From NCBI GenBank assembly GCA_022710245.1, contig JAKLHH010000395.1, forward strand, positions 1 through 6,996: a DNA stretch of 6,996 nucleotides, in the 5' to 3' direction. The position numbers were made by a program, and so were the translations under genes. This DNA comes from Myxococcota bacterium. GTDB taxonomy: Bacteria > Myxococcota > Polyangia > GCA-2747355 > JAKLHH01. Below are positions 1-6,515 of this stretch, piece by piece. The notes beneath the pieces were generated by a model, which searched no databases, was not told the DNA's origin, and saw only the letters and a program-made list of their open reading frames with translations. The first letter of the stretch is position 1. Every line of letters begins with the position of its first letter.

Positions 1-1641
1 CTTCATGGTGGGAGCCACGAGCCAGAGGAACTGCCCCTTGTCGCTCACGCGGCCGAGGAACGCGGGCGTGCTGGTCGAGTCGAGCTGGACCCCGCCGATC
101 GTCGCCTGCCCCGAGAGGTTGCCGGTGACGACGGCCTCCCCGCCCGAGGCGAGCGCGACGGTGTCGACGCTCACGGTGGCCGCCGCGCCGGTGCCCTCCA
201 CGACCTGCACCCAGGTGAAGCCGCCCTGCGGGGTCATCCGCGCGATGAAGCCAGCGGACTGCGTGGCGGTGTAGAGCGGCGTGGTCCCGAAGGTCGCCAG
301 CCCCTGGAAGGACCCGACGACGACGGCGCCGGTCGTGTCGCTCGCCACCCCTCGCGCCTCGTCCCAGCCCGTCCCCCCCGCCTTCACCGCCCAGCTGAAG
401 GCGCCGGCGGGGGACAGCCGGGCCACGAACGCGTCCCCGCTGGAGGCCGTGAGCTGCTTCGAGCCAAAGCTCACCGTGCCCTTGAAGCCGCCGACCGCCG
501 TGCTGTTCCCCTGCGCGTCGACGGAGACGGCCGCGGGTTCGCTCAAGGACGGGCCGACCTTCCAGAGGACGGTGCCCGTGGGGTCCACCTTGGCGACCAG
601 GGCATCGCCGGCCAGGCCGACGTAGGCGTTCGTCCCGTCGCTGCAGACCGAGCCCGAGTCGCCCAGGGTGCTCAGCTGCTTGGCCCAGACGAACTTCCCC
701 CCGCTGTCGAGGCGGGCGAGGTAGACCCCCTGCCCGCTCAGGGTGGTGCTGCCGAAGGTGGCGCTGCTCCCCGAGAGGCGGCCGCAGATGAAGAGGCCCC
801 CGCCGCTGTCCACCGCGATCCCGCTCACGTGCTCCTCGCCGGCCCCGCCGGCGGTCGCCACCCAGAGGACGGTCCCGGCCGGAGAGACCTTGGCCACGAA
901 GACGTCCGACGGCTGGCCGAGCGAGCTGACCTTGTAGGCGCCGAAGGTCGCCGTGCCCGCGAAGCGGCCGGTGATGTGCGCGTTGCCCTGCGGGTCTAGC
1001 GCGACGCCATAGGCCTGGCTGGCCGCCGTCGCTGCCGGCGAGATCGCCCACTGCACCGCCGGCACGGGCGTCAGGTCGGGCTTGAGCGTGTCCGGCTTGG
1101 AGTCCGGCTTCGGCGCGTCCGGCTTCGGCGCATCGGCCTTCGGCGCGTCGCCCTTCGGCGCGTCGCCCTTCGGCGCGTCGCCCTTCGGCGCGTCCGGCTG
1201 GCTGGTCTCGCGGGGCGGCGCGTCGGCGGGGCCCGCGTCACGCGGTCCGTCGACGCCGGCCTCGCCCGCGGCCACCGGCTTGACCACCACCGCGAGGAAG
1301 TTGCACGCGTCGGAGCTGAAGGTCGCGCTCGTCTCGCCGCGCCCGAGGGCGCGTCCGCCGGCGGCGAGCGCCACCGCGCGGATGGCCAGGCTGCGAGGCG
1401 ACCGGTCCTGGTCCTGCAGGCGGAAGACGAACGAGGGCGCGGGCACCGTGAAGACGCGCGTCAGCTCCTGGCCGCCGTTGACGCGCAGGGTGACCTCGAC
1501 GGCGACCACCTCCGAGGCCGTGATGCCCTCGAGCTGCACGTCGATCTGGGCTCGCGGCGACGCGCCCTTGCACTCGTCCTCGCGACAGCCGGCCAGCGAG
1601 GCGAGGCCGACCACGGAGCAGCACATGATCCACGCTCTCAT
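1..1641 (-). CDS. Lipoprotein with beta-propeller (SBBP-like) repeats, C-terminus beyond the left edge
   Basis: The frame is open from an ATG at 1641 to the window edge (547 codons, no stop), so the C-terminus is missing. Residues 1-18 form a lipoprotein signal peptide ending in the lipobox LAGC with Cys19. Residues 25-125 look like a small beta-rich domain (Cys24 and Cys113 could pair). An Asp/Ala/Pro/Lys linker follows (about 130-190). From residue 208 a repeat of about 55-65 residues recurs six times, with the pattern F/L-x-G-x-x-x-F-G, then D-x-x-V/L-A-K/R-V/L-s-x-x-G-x-x-x-W. This resembles SBBP-type beta-propeller blades, as in the motif ATFGAYKVSS followed by DVFVAKVSPAGTVLW. Blade three (328-361) is shortened. 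Family knowledge suggests a surface-exposed binding or scaffold role; no enzyme motif is visible. It starts 14 bp after the TPR-like gene with a very strong Shine-Dalgarno sequence, so it is probably co-transcribed with the kinase. The ligand is unknown. Confidence 0.88.
   Translation of the reverse strand, partial: MRAWIMCCSVVGLASLAGCREDECKGASPRAQIDVQLEGITASEVVAVEVTLRVNGGQELTRVFTVPAPSFVFRLQDQDRSPRSLAIRAVALAAGGRALGRGETSATFSSDACNFLAVVVKPVAAGEAGVDGPRDAGPADAPPRETSQPDAPKGDAPKGDAPKGDAPKADAPKPDAPKPDSKPDTLKPDLTPVPAVQWAISPAATAASQAYGVALDPQGNAHITGRFAGTATFGAYKVSSLGQPSDVFVAKVSPAGTVLWVATAGGAGEEHVSGIAVDSGGGLFICGRLSGSSATFGSTTLSGQGVYLARLDSGGKFVWAKQLSTLGDSGSVCSDGTNAYVGLAGDALVAKVDPTGTVLWKVGPSLSEPAAVSVDAQGNSTAVGGFKGTVSFGSKQLTASSGDAFVARLSPAGAFSWAVKAGGTGWDEARGVASDTTGAVVVGSFQGLATFGTTPLYTATQSAGFIARMTPQGGFTWVQVVEGTGAAATVSVDTVALASGGEAVVTGNLSGQATIGGVQLDSTSTPAFLGRVSDKGQFLWLVAPTMK
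1108..1197 (-). repeat. Six 15-bp tandem repeats encoding a D-A-P-K linker
   Basis: Six in-frame 15-bp units, on the plus strand cttcggcgcgtc plus a variable triplet, encode x-D-A-P-K with x = P, G or A (residues 149-178). The three units at 1138-1182 are identical, and the flanking units differ by one to three bases. The unit length is a multiple of three, so copy-number change would lengthen or shorten the linker without breaking the frame. It separates the N-terminal lipidated domain from the propeller. Confidence 0.9.
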
Positions 1642-1645
1642 CGGT

Positions 1646-1654
1646 CTCCTCCTC
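1646..1654 (-). promoter_or_regulatory. Strong ribosome-binding site of the propeller lipoprotein
   Basis: On the minus strand GAGGAGGAG is followed by ACCG and then the ATG at 1641. It sits in the 14 bp between the TGA of the TPR-like gene and this start. It fixes the start codon, which in turn produces a complete lipoprotein signal peptide. Confidence 0.85.
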
Positions 1655-1655
1655 G

Positions 1656-2330
1656 TCACTTGTTGGCGAAGTTGCCGGACTCGAACTCGCCGCTGGGGCC
1701 GCTCGGCATCCGGCTGCTGCCGCCGGTCGTCGCCGCGATGGCGCCCACCGTCCCGCCGACGACCGCCGCGCCGATCAGCGACCAGAACCACCAGCGCTTG
1801 TAGATCGGCGTCCGCGCGGGCCGCGGCGGGGGCACAGGGTCCTCGACGAGCGGCGGCGGTCGTGGTGGTGCCGCGGCCGAGGCCGGCGCGCTCGCCAGCG
1901 CCTTGCGCGCCGCGACCTCCGCCCTGACCTTCGCCTGGCGCAGCTCGGCGACCTTCGCCTTCACCGCGGCGAGCTCGGCCTCCACGTCGGCGCGGCCCGG
2001 CGACTCGGGCGCGTTGTTGAGGTAGCTCTCGAAGTAGAAGACCGCGCGCTCGAGGTCCTCGAGGGTCTCCAGGCGCCGGTAGCACTGGGCGAGGTTGTGG
2101 AGGAACTCGGGGACGGGCTTCGCCTCGTAGGCCGACTTGTAGAGCCCGGCCGCCTCCCGGAAGTTGCCCAGGTTGAACTGCTTCCTGGCCTGCGCGTTGT
2201 ACCGCTTGGCGACGGCGGCCTTCGACTCCGCGAGCGCTGGCCCCGAGGGGGCAGCGCAGCAGAGCACGCCGAGGACCAGCGCCAGCGTCACCCGACGACG
2301 GACAGCGCACCGCATGCACAGCTTCGACAT
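1656..2330 (-). CDS. Secreted TPR-like protein with C-terminal transmembrane segment
   Basis: A 224-residue protein. Residues 1 to about 34 are a signal peptide (basic MSKLCMRCAVRRR, then a hydrophobic stretch ending in PALA before ES). Residues 38-105 read as tetratricopeptide-type helices (YNAQARKQFNLGNFREAAGLYKSAYEAKP, then FLHNLAQCYRRL, then AVFYFESYLNNAP), followed by a charged helix, probably coiled coil (about 110-140). A Pro-rich stretch precedes the motif PIYKRWWFW and a Gly/Ala/Val membrane segment (about 175-200), with a short polar tail. This architecture is common in myxobacterial proteins of unknown role; TPRs normally mediate protein contacts. The ATG at 2330 is preferred over the GTG one codon upstream because GAGGGAG lies 5 nt from the ATG and only 2 nt from the GTG. 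The gene lies 34 bp after the kinase and 14 bp before the propeller lipoprotein. A partnership with either is inferred from position. Confidence 0.88.
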   Translation of the reverse strand: MSKLCMRCAVRRRVTLALVLGVLCCAAPSGPALAESKAAVAKRYNAQARKQFNLGNFREAAGLYKSAYEAKPVPEFLHNLAQCYRRLETLEDLERAVFYFESYLNNAPESPGRADVEAELAAVKAKVAELRQAKVRAEVAARKALASAPASAAAPPRPPPLVEDPVPPPRPARTPIYKRWWFWSLIGAAVVGGTVGAIAATTGGSSRMPSGPSGEFESGNFANK

Positions 2331-2335
2331 CACAG

Positions 2336-2342
2336 CTCCCTC
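2336..2342 (-). promoter_or_regulatory. Ribosome-binding site deciding the start of the TPR-like gene
   Basis: GAGGGAG on the minus strand, with CTGTG as spacer, precedes the ATG at 2330. The 5-nt spacing supports the ATG. The GTG at 2333 would leave only 2 nt. Confidence 0.7.
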
Positions 2343-2364
2343 GGTGGCGGCGCGACCGCCGCGC

Positions 2365-3864
2365 TCAGTCGTCCTCGATGGTGGGGTCGATGATCCACCC
2401 CTTCTTGCGCCTCGCCTCGCCGGGCTCGGGCGCCGCCTTCCCGGACGGCGTGGGCGTGGCCTTCGTGCCCGCCGCGGGCGTGGCCTTCGTGCCCGCCGCG
2501 GGCACGGCGGGGGCGGGCGTCGCGCTCGGCCTCGCCCGCCGCGGTCGCGCGGGGCGCTCCGTCGTCGCCGGGCTGGCGTCGACTCGCGCGCTGCCGCCTT
2601 CGAGGACAGGCACGCGCCCGTCCGGCTTGCTCGCGGGCGCGGGTGCAGACGCCGCCGCGAGGGGCGGAGTGGTCGTCGGCTTCGCCGCGACCGGCGGAGT
2701 GTTCGCCGGCTCCGCCTGGAAGAGCCCCCGAGAGACGAGGAACCCGCCGCCCACCACGACGATGACCCCGACCGTCGCGAGCGCGAGCCAGCGACGGCCG
2801 CCGCGCTCCAGCGAGGCAGGCGGCGAGGTGAGCTCGCCGGCGGAGCCGCCCATGGTGGTCGCCCGGACGCGCCGCGCCTCCAGCGAGTCGCTCGCCGGCG
2901 GCGCGGGCTCGATCGGGCGCAGCCCGGCCGAGGGCGGCTTCGCCCGGCGCTGGGGGACCGTCGCAGCGGCGGCCGCCGCCTCGCGTGGCGGCAGGACGGT
3001 GGTGGCGAGGGAGCCCGAGCCCTCGACGAGGGCGCACAGGAAGTCCCTCGCGCTCCGCGGGCGCGCGTCGGGGTCGCGCGCGAGGCACTGCTCCACCGCG
3101 GCGGCCACGCCCGGCGCGACGTCGGGGACGCGCTCGCGCAGCGGGACAGGGTCCTTGTGGACCGGCAGCATCAGCACCGAGTAGGGGTGGGCGTCCTCGG
3201 CGACGTCGTAGTGGAGCTTGCCGCTCAGCAGCTCGTAGGCGATGACGCCCAGCGAGTAGAGGTCCGTCCGCGGGCTGATCCGATCCACCTCGGCGAGCGC
3301 CTGCTCGGGAGCCGCGAAGAGCGGGCTGCCCATCCCGCCCACCGTCATGTGCTGCGCCGTGTCCAGGCGCTTGGAGATGCCGAAGTCGAGGAGCTTGAGG
3401 CGCAGCGGCTGCTCGTCGAGGACGAAGACGTTCGCCGGCTTCAGATCACGGTGCACGATGCGGTGCGCGTGCACGGCCTCGAGCCCCGCGCAGATCTGCT
3501 CCAGGTAGGGCAGCGCCTCGGCGATCGAGAGCGGGAGCTTGCCGTGGAGCTCGCGCTCGAGGTCGTGGCCCTCCAGGTGCTCCATCACGTAGTAGAGGTG
3601 ACCGCCCTCGAGCTCGCCGAAGTCATGGAGCCGGATCACGTGGGGGCTGTCGATCTGCGTCAGCGCCCGCCCCTCGGCGATGAAGCGCTTGACCGACTCC
3701 TGCGCCTGGTCCGTGCGGAGGAGCCGCGCGTGCATCACCTTGATGGCCACGCGATGCTGCAGGATGGTGTGGCGGCCCGCGTAGACGGCGCCCATCCCTC
3801 CGGCCCCGAGCAGTCCGGTGATGGTGAAGTTGCCTAGCTGTCTGCCGATCCACTCGTCCGCCAC
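2365..3864 (-). CDS. Transmembrane Hanks-type serine/threonine protein kinase
   Basis: A 499-residue protein from a GTG start (M-A-D-E-W-I-G). The kinase domain occupies about residues 13-280 and has every catalytic element: Gly-rich loop GAGGMGAVY (20-28), VAIK with Lys42, helix-C Glu64, catalytic loop HRDLKPAN (138-145, Asp140), DFG (160-162), activation-loop Thr174, GSPLFAAPEQ (179-188) and the Asp201 region RTDLYSLGV. It should therefore be an active RD kinase. A Pro/Ala-rich juxtamembrane region follows, then one membrane segment (about 359-377), then an Ala/Pro/Thr tail of about 120 residues ending in a Lys-rich and acidic stretch (RRKKGWIIDPTIEDD). No PASTA or other known sensor domain is seen in the tail. 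The GTG is chosen because the kinase fold starts 12 residues later and no ATG or GTG fits better. The ribosome-binding site is weak (GGTGG, 3 nt away). The frame stays open far upstream, but that part lies antisense-free over another gene and is not coding. It heads a probable operon with the TPR-like and propeller genes. Confidence 0.95.
   Translation of the reverse strand: MADEWIGRQLGNFTITGLLGAGGMGAVYAGRHTILQHRVAIKVMHARLLRTDQAQESVKRFIAEGRALTQIDSPHVIRLHDFGELEGGHLYYVMEHLEGHDLERELHGKLPLSIAEALPYLEQICAGLEAVHAHRIVHRDLKPANVFVLDEQPLRLKLLDFGISKRLDTAQHMTVGGMGSPLFAAPEQALAEVDRISPRTDLYSLGVIAYELLSGKLHYDVAEDAHPYSVLMLPVHKDPVPLRERVPDVAPGVAAAVEQCLARDPDARPRSARDFLCALVEGSGSLATTVLPPREAAAAAATVPQRRAKPPSAGLRPIEPAPPASDSLEARRVRATTMGGSAGELTSPPASLERGGRRWLALATVGVIVVVGGGFLVSRGLFQAEPANTPPVAAKPTTTPPLAAASAPAPASKPDGRVPVLEGGSARVDASPATTERPARPRRARPSATPAPAVPAAGTKATPAAGTKATPTPSGKAAPEPGEARRKKGWIIDPTIEDD
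2452..2499 (-). repeat. Perfect 24-bp tandem duplication in the kinase tail
   Basis: Two identical head-to-tail 24-bp units (2452-2475 and 2476-2499) encode a repeated eight-residue A-A-G-T-K-A-T-P motif in the extracytoplasmic tail of the kinase. Identity at every base, synonymous positions included, points to recent duplication by slippage. The frame is kept. Confidence 0.9.
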
Positions 3865-3894
3865 GAACCACCGAGCCTGTGCCAGCGCCGGCGA

Positions 3895-3923
3895 GGTTAA
3901 CTGAGCGAGGACTGGCCAGGCAA
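3895..3923 (-). promoter_or_regulatory. Weak sigma-70-like promoter candidate for the kinase operon
   Basis: On the minus strand TTGCCT (3923-3918) and TTAACC (3900-3895) are separated by exactly 17 nt. Transcription would start near 3888, giving a leader of about 24 nt before the GTG at 3864. The -10 box matches the consensus poorly, and spacing is the main argument. Confidence 0.2.
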
Positions 3924-3935
3924 GGAGTTCGGCCC

Positions 3936-3961
3936 CCGGAGCTCGACCCCGGGCGCTCCGG
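3936..3961 (-). repeat. 7-bp inverted repeat with 12-nt loop in the gap before the kinase
   Basis: The arms ccggagc (3936-3942) and gctccgg (3955-3961) are perfect complements. There is no T-tract on either side. It could be a weak hairpin or a protein-binding site, or a chance palindrome in GC-rich DNA. Confidence 0.25.
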
Positions 3962-3965
3962 ATCA

Positions 3966-3982
3966 GGCAGCGGCCCGCTGCC
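3966..3982 (-). terminator. Small GC hairpin just after the beta-helix gene stop
   Basis: A 7-bp perfect stem (ggcagcg at 3966-3972 with cgctgcc at 3976-3982) and a 3-nt loop lie 7 bp beyond the TGA of the beta-helix lipoprotein gene. No T-run follows on the minus strand, so at best it assists termination. It supports a transcription-unit break between this gene and the kinase. Confidence 0.3.
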
Positions 3983-3989
3983 GCCCCCG

Positions 3990-5585
3990 TCAGTAGCAGC
4001 CGAGGTCGACGGACGCGGGGTTGCGCGCCTTCCCCTCGAGGGTGAGCCCGAGCTCGTCCTTGAGGTCGAGCCCGATCCCCTTCGCCTCGGAGCCCGCCTT
4101 CAGGTGGTAGTCGAAGTCGTCCCCGGTCCCGGGCTTCACCACCAGGTCCTCGATCGGCAGGGCGAGCGAGCCCTGGTCGAAGCCCATCTGCTGCCAGGTC
4201 GCGAGCGACTGCGCGAGGAGGCCCACCTGCGCCACGATGATCGTGCCGCCCACCAGCATCGCGTGGAGGGAGTTGCGGTCCGAGGCGAGGTACTTGGAGA
4301 CGTCCGAGAGCTGCGCCCCCTCGATCTCGAGCGGCGCGTGGCCCAGCGCCCGGTCGTGGATCAGGTTGTTGTGCAGGCGCACCGTGCCCGCGAGCCCCGT
4401 CAGGTGCACCCCGAACTTGCCGCCCGAGCTCGCGTCGCCGACGACGTCGATGGTGTTGTTGGAGAGGAGGACGTCGGCGACGGGCGCGGTCGCGGTCCCG
4501 AGGAGGGCGATGCCCGTACCCCCCGAGCCCTGGATGAGGTTGCTGCGGACGGTGACGCGGCGCGGGCTGTCGAGGTGGATCGTGCCGTCCCCTCCCTTGC
4601 TGTTGCCGACCATCAGGTTGCGCTCGATGAGCAGGCACTCGGTCGACTCGGCGACGAAGATCGCGGGCCCCTGGTTGTGGCGGAAGGTGTTGCCGCCGAC
4701 CAGGGTGCGCGGCGTGGGCCCGTCGAGGTAGAGCCCGGCCGGGATGCTGCTCCCGACCGGCACGCTGTCCTGGAGCGTGTTCCCGTCGAGCGTCAGGTCG
4801 GCGGCGTCGGCCACCCGGATCGCGTTGGAGAAGGCGGCGACGTCGCAGCCCCGCACCACGACGTTCGACACGTGGATGAGCCCGATGCCCCGGATCGGAT
4901 CGGCGGTGGAGGGCGCGGTCGGGGGCCGGACCGTCAGCCCGTGGAAGAAGAGGTGGCGCGAGCGGTCGATGAGGACCGCGCTCCTCCAGACCACCCCCTC
5001 GCCGTCGTGGAGCTTCTCGCCGCGGATGACGGCGCCCTTGCCCGAGGCGATGACCACGATCGGCGCGCCCGGCTTGCCGCAGGCCTGCAGGATCTCGAGC
5101 GGCGGGTACTCGCCGTCGGCGACGATCACCGTGTCGCCCGGCAGCAGGTGCTTCAGGTACTGCCCGGGCGTGCCGTCGCACCACTTCTCGTCGTCGGTGG
5201 CCGCCTTGCGCTCGAAGAGCCGCTCGAGCGGGCACGGCTTGCCCCCCGGGCAGGGCGGGGTCAGCGTCAGGTTGGCGGCGTCGCCCTTCGGCGCGGGCGC
5301 GGCGTGGAGGATCCGGCCCGCGGGCACCGGCGTCGGCGGGTTGGTCACCGCCTGCAGGCAGACCGGCGCGGGCGCCGCGTCGAGGTGACTCGTCGGCCGC
5401 TCGGCGGCGCCGTCGAGGCCGCGCAGGTCTGGCCCCGCCGGGCCCGCCTCGGACCCGCGCCCCGAGTCGGCGCCAGCCGCGCCGGGGCGGCCGTCGAACG
5501 GGAGCAGCCGATCGCAGCCCGTCGCGACGACCACCGCGAGCGCGAGCAGCCAGACGCAGCGCGGTGATCGACTCAGACTCAGCAT
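3990..5585 (-). CDS. Parallel beta-helix lipoprotein
   Basis: A 531-residue protein. Residues 1-23 form a lipoprotein signal peptide (R-S-P-R-C, then WLLALAVVVATG) with Cys24 as the likely lipidated residue. An Asp/Ala/Pro-rich linker follows (about 30-80). From about residue 140 the sequence has the typical opening of right-handed beta-helix proteins (GDTVIVADGEYPP, then GAPIVVIASGKGAVIRGEKL), then coils of PbH1 type with Asn ladders (LTLDGNTLQD, VGGNTFRHNQGPAIFV, VTVRSNLIQGSGGTGIAL, VLLSNNTIDVV, VRLHNNLIHD). The C-terminal VDLGCY resembles the D-I/L-G ending often seen in this fold. Relatives include polysaccharide lyases and NosD-like proteins, but I cannot pick out catalytic residues, so the role (glycan binding, glycan cleavage or surface structure) stays open. 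The ATG at 5585 is the only start giving a signal peptide; its ribosome-binding site is weak. It is the last gene of the three-gene run and begins 19 bp after the preceding stop. Confidence 0.88.
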   Translation of the reverse strand: MLSLSRSPRCVWLLALAVVVATGCDRLLPFDGRPGAAGADSGRGSEAGPAGPDLRGLDGAAERPTSHLDAAPAPVCLQAVTNPPTPVPAGRILHAAPAPKGDAANLTLTPPCPGGKPCPLERLFERKAATDDEKWCDGTPGQYLKHLLPGDTVIVADGEYPPLEILQACGKPGAPIVVIASGKGAVIRGEKLHDGEGVVWRSAVLIDRSRHLFFHGLTVRPPTAPSTADPIRGIGLIHVSNVVVRGCDVAAFSNAIRVADAADLTLDGNTLQDSVPVGSSIPAGLYLDGPTPRTLVGGNTFRHNQGPAIFVAESTECLLIERNLMVGNSKGGDGTIHLDSPRRVTVRSNLIQGSGGTGIALLGTATAPVADVLLSNNTIDVVGDASSGGKFGVHLTGLAGTVRLHNNLIHDRALGHAPLEIEGAQLSDVSKYLASDRNSLHAMLVGGTIIVAQVGLLAQSLATWQQMGFDQGSLALPIEDLVVKPGTGDDFDYHLKAGSEAKGIGLDLKDELGLTLEGKARNPASVDLGCY

Positions 5586-5604
5586 CGACGAGGCCGCCCG
5601 GCGC

Positions 5605-6195
5605 TCAGGAGATCCAGTCCTGCATCGAGAGGAGCTCCTCGCAGCTCTCGGTGACGAAGACGCGCCCGCCGGCGCCGCAGAGGTCGCCGCAGTGGTGGCT
5701 GTAGCTGACGCGGAGGATCACCGCGGGCATCGCCGTGGTGGCCGCGGGCTTGCCGGGCGGCGGCGGGCGGCGGAGCGCGAAGGCGCCGCGCTCGAGCACC
5801 TCGGCCAGGCGAAACTCGAGCCGCCGCTGCGCGTAGCGCTCCTTCACCAGCGCGTCGCCGTCCACCTCGTCCGCCTTCTGCAGGGCCTCGGCGAAGCGCT
5901 TCAGCAGCTTCGTCTCCTCGGGGAAGCGGTCGGCGCCCTGCTTCTTGAGGAACTCGCGGGTGGTGCCCGCGAGGACCGCGTGGTCGATGACCAGCAGCAC
6001 GGCCCCGCGACGGAAGACGAGGCGCTTCTTGCCGAGCGCCACGCCCTTGATGGTCACCGCCTGGTCCGCGCCGCGGAGCCTCTTGCGGAGCCCCGCGAGG
6101 CAGGCCGGCTCGCCGGCGACGGCATCGCCAGCGGCGGAGACGAGGAGCGTGATCCCGGCGAGGGTAGTGAGGAGCGGACGCAGTGGACGCGACAT
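5605..6195 (-). CDS. Unrecognised secreted protein with four cysteines
   Basis: A 196-residue protein that I do not recognise. The ATG at 6195 gives a clean signal peptide (MSRPLRPLLTTLAGITLLVS, cleavage probably after AVA at residue 27). The mature part opens with Cys32 and a basic stretch, then a beta-like segment (LGKKRLVFRRGAVLLVIDHAVL) and a charged helical region (about 85-130). A Pro-rich turn (R-R-P-P-P-P-G-K-P) follows, and then a C-terminal strand with a cysteine motif, YSHHCGDLC (165-173), and Cys185. The four cysteines (32, 169, 173, 185) could form two disulfides. His-His-Cys-x3-Cys could instead bind a metal or haem, but CxxxC is not the classical CxxCH. The frame is open upstream to 6603, but that part overlaps the SH3b gene and carries no signal peptide. 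It starts 14 bp after the SH3b gene and ends 19 bp before the beta-helix gene, so it is probably co-transcribed with both. Confidence 0.8.
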   Translation of the reverse strand: MSRPLRPLLTTLAGITLLVSAAGDAVAGEPACLAGLRKRLRGADQAVTIKGVALGKKRLVFRRGAVLLVIDHAVLAGTTREFLKKQGADRFPEETKLLKRFAEALQKADEVDGDALVKERYAQRRLEFRLAEVLERGAFALRRPPPPGKPAATTAMPAVILRVSYSHHCGDLCGAGGRVFVTESCEELLSMQDWIS

Positions 6196-6209
6196 GCCCC
6201 GATGATACC

Positions 6210-6515
6210 TCAGCCAGCGCAGGAGGAGCCCTTGCTGAAGTGCTCCCAGGCGGCCTGCGCGGTCACCCAGAGGAGCGCGCCCGAGGGCAGCCGGATCTGG
6301 ATCAGCTTGCGGCCGTAGTCCGCGTCGACGAGGCGGATGCGGGTCCCCGCCGCGACCACGGCGGCGCCCTGCTGGCTGGCGCTGCGGTGGGCGGGGAGCG
6401 GCCCGCTCACCACCGTCTGCTCGAGGGTGTCGGCGGCGAAGCGGGTCTGGCCGCTCTTGCGGAAGCGCTGTGGTGCACGGAGCGTCAGACGGGAGATGGT
6501 ACCACGCCAGATCAC
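6210..6515 (-). CDS. Small SH3b-like protein, 5' end uncertain or truncated
   Basis: Up to 101 residues from a GTG at 6515; the preceding in-frame codons include a TGA, so it cannot extend further. Residues 36-90 fit a bacterial SH3 (SH3b) domain: PLPAHRSASQQGAAVVAAGT, then RIRLVDADYGRKLIQIRLPSGALLWVT. SH3b domains usually bind peptidoglycan or peptides in the envelope, yet no signal peptide is present. Codons 2-15 lack the strong GC third-position bias seen from about residue 16 on, and the GTG lies inside a 21-bp inverted repeat. Either coding starts later (for example GTG at 6413, which leaves little more than the domain) or the original 5' end with its signal peptide was lost. The C-terminal half is convincing coding sequence. 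It precedes the secreted four-cysteine gene by 14 bp. Confidence 0.6.
   Translation of the reverse strand: MIWRGTISRLTLRAPQRFRKSGQTRFAADTLEQTVVSGPLPAHRSASQQGAAVVAAGTRIRLVDADYGRKLIQIRLPSGALLWVTAQAAWEHFSKGSSCAG

Noticed and set aside
1108..1197. A possible CRISPR-like or regulatory repeat array
   Set aside because: The units are contiguous 15-mers without spacers and lie in frame in a coding sequence, so they are a protein linker repeat.
1082..1927. A plus-strand frame with a striking FGAS repeat
   Set aside because: The repeat is the complement of the D-A-P-K linker repeats of the lipoprotein gene. The remainder crosses a gene junction and is low-complexity.
2331..2333. A GTG start one codon before the ATG of the TPR-like gene
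   Set aside because: Its distance to GAGGGAG is only 2 nt, while the ATG at 2330 has a 5-nt spacing.
2164..3837. A 557-codon plus-strand open frame opposite the kinase and the TPR-like gene
   Set aside because: It crosses two genes and their gap and has Arg/Ala/Gly-biased composition without motifs, so it is a shadow of GC-rich coding DNA.
3865..5235. An in-frame upstream extension of the kinase gene of about 456 codons
   Set aside because: The extension overlaps the beta-helix gene in another frame, is an Arg/Pro/Gly-rich jumble, and no kinase of this type carries such a region. The kinase fold begins just after the GTG at 3864.
3879..5567. A 562-codon open frame on the plus strand opposite the beta-helix gene
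   Set aside because: It is rich in Arg, Val, Glu, Asp and Gly with no domain or signal peptide, as expected for the complement of a high-GC gene. The minus strand carries the recognisable beta-helix protein.
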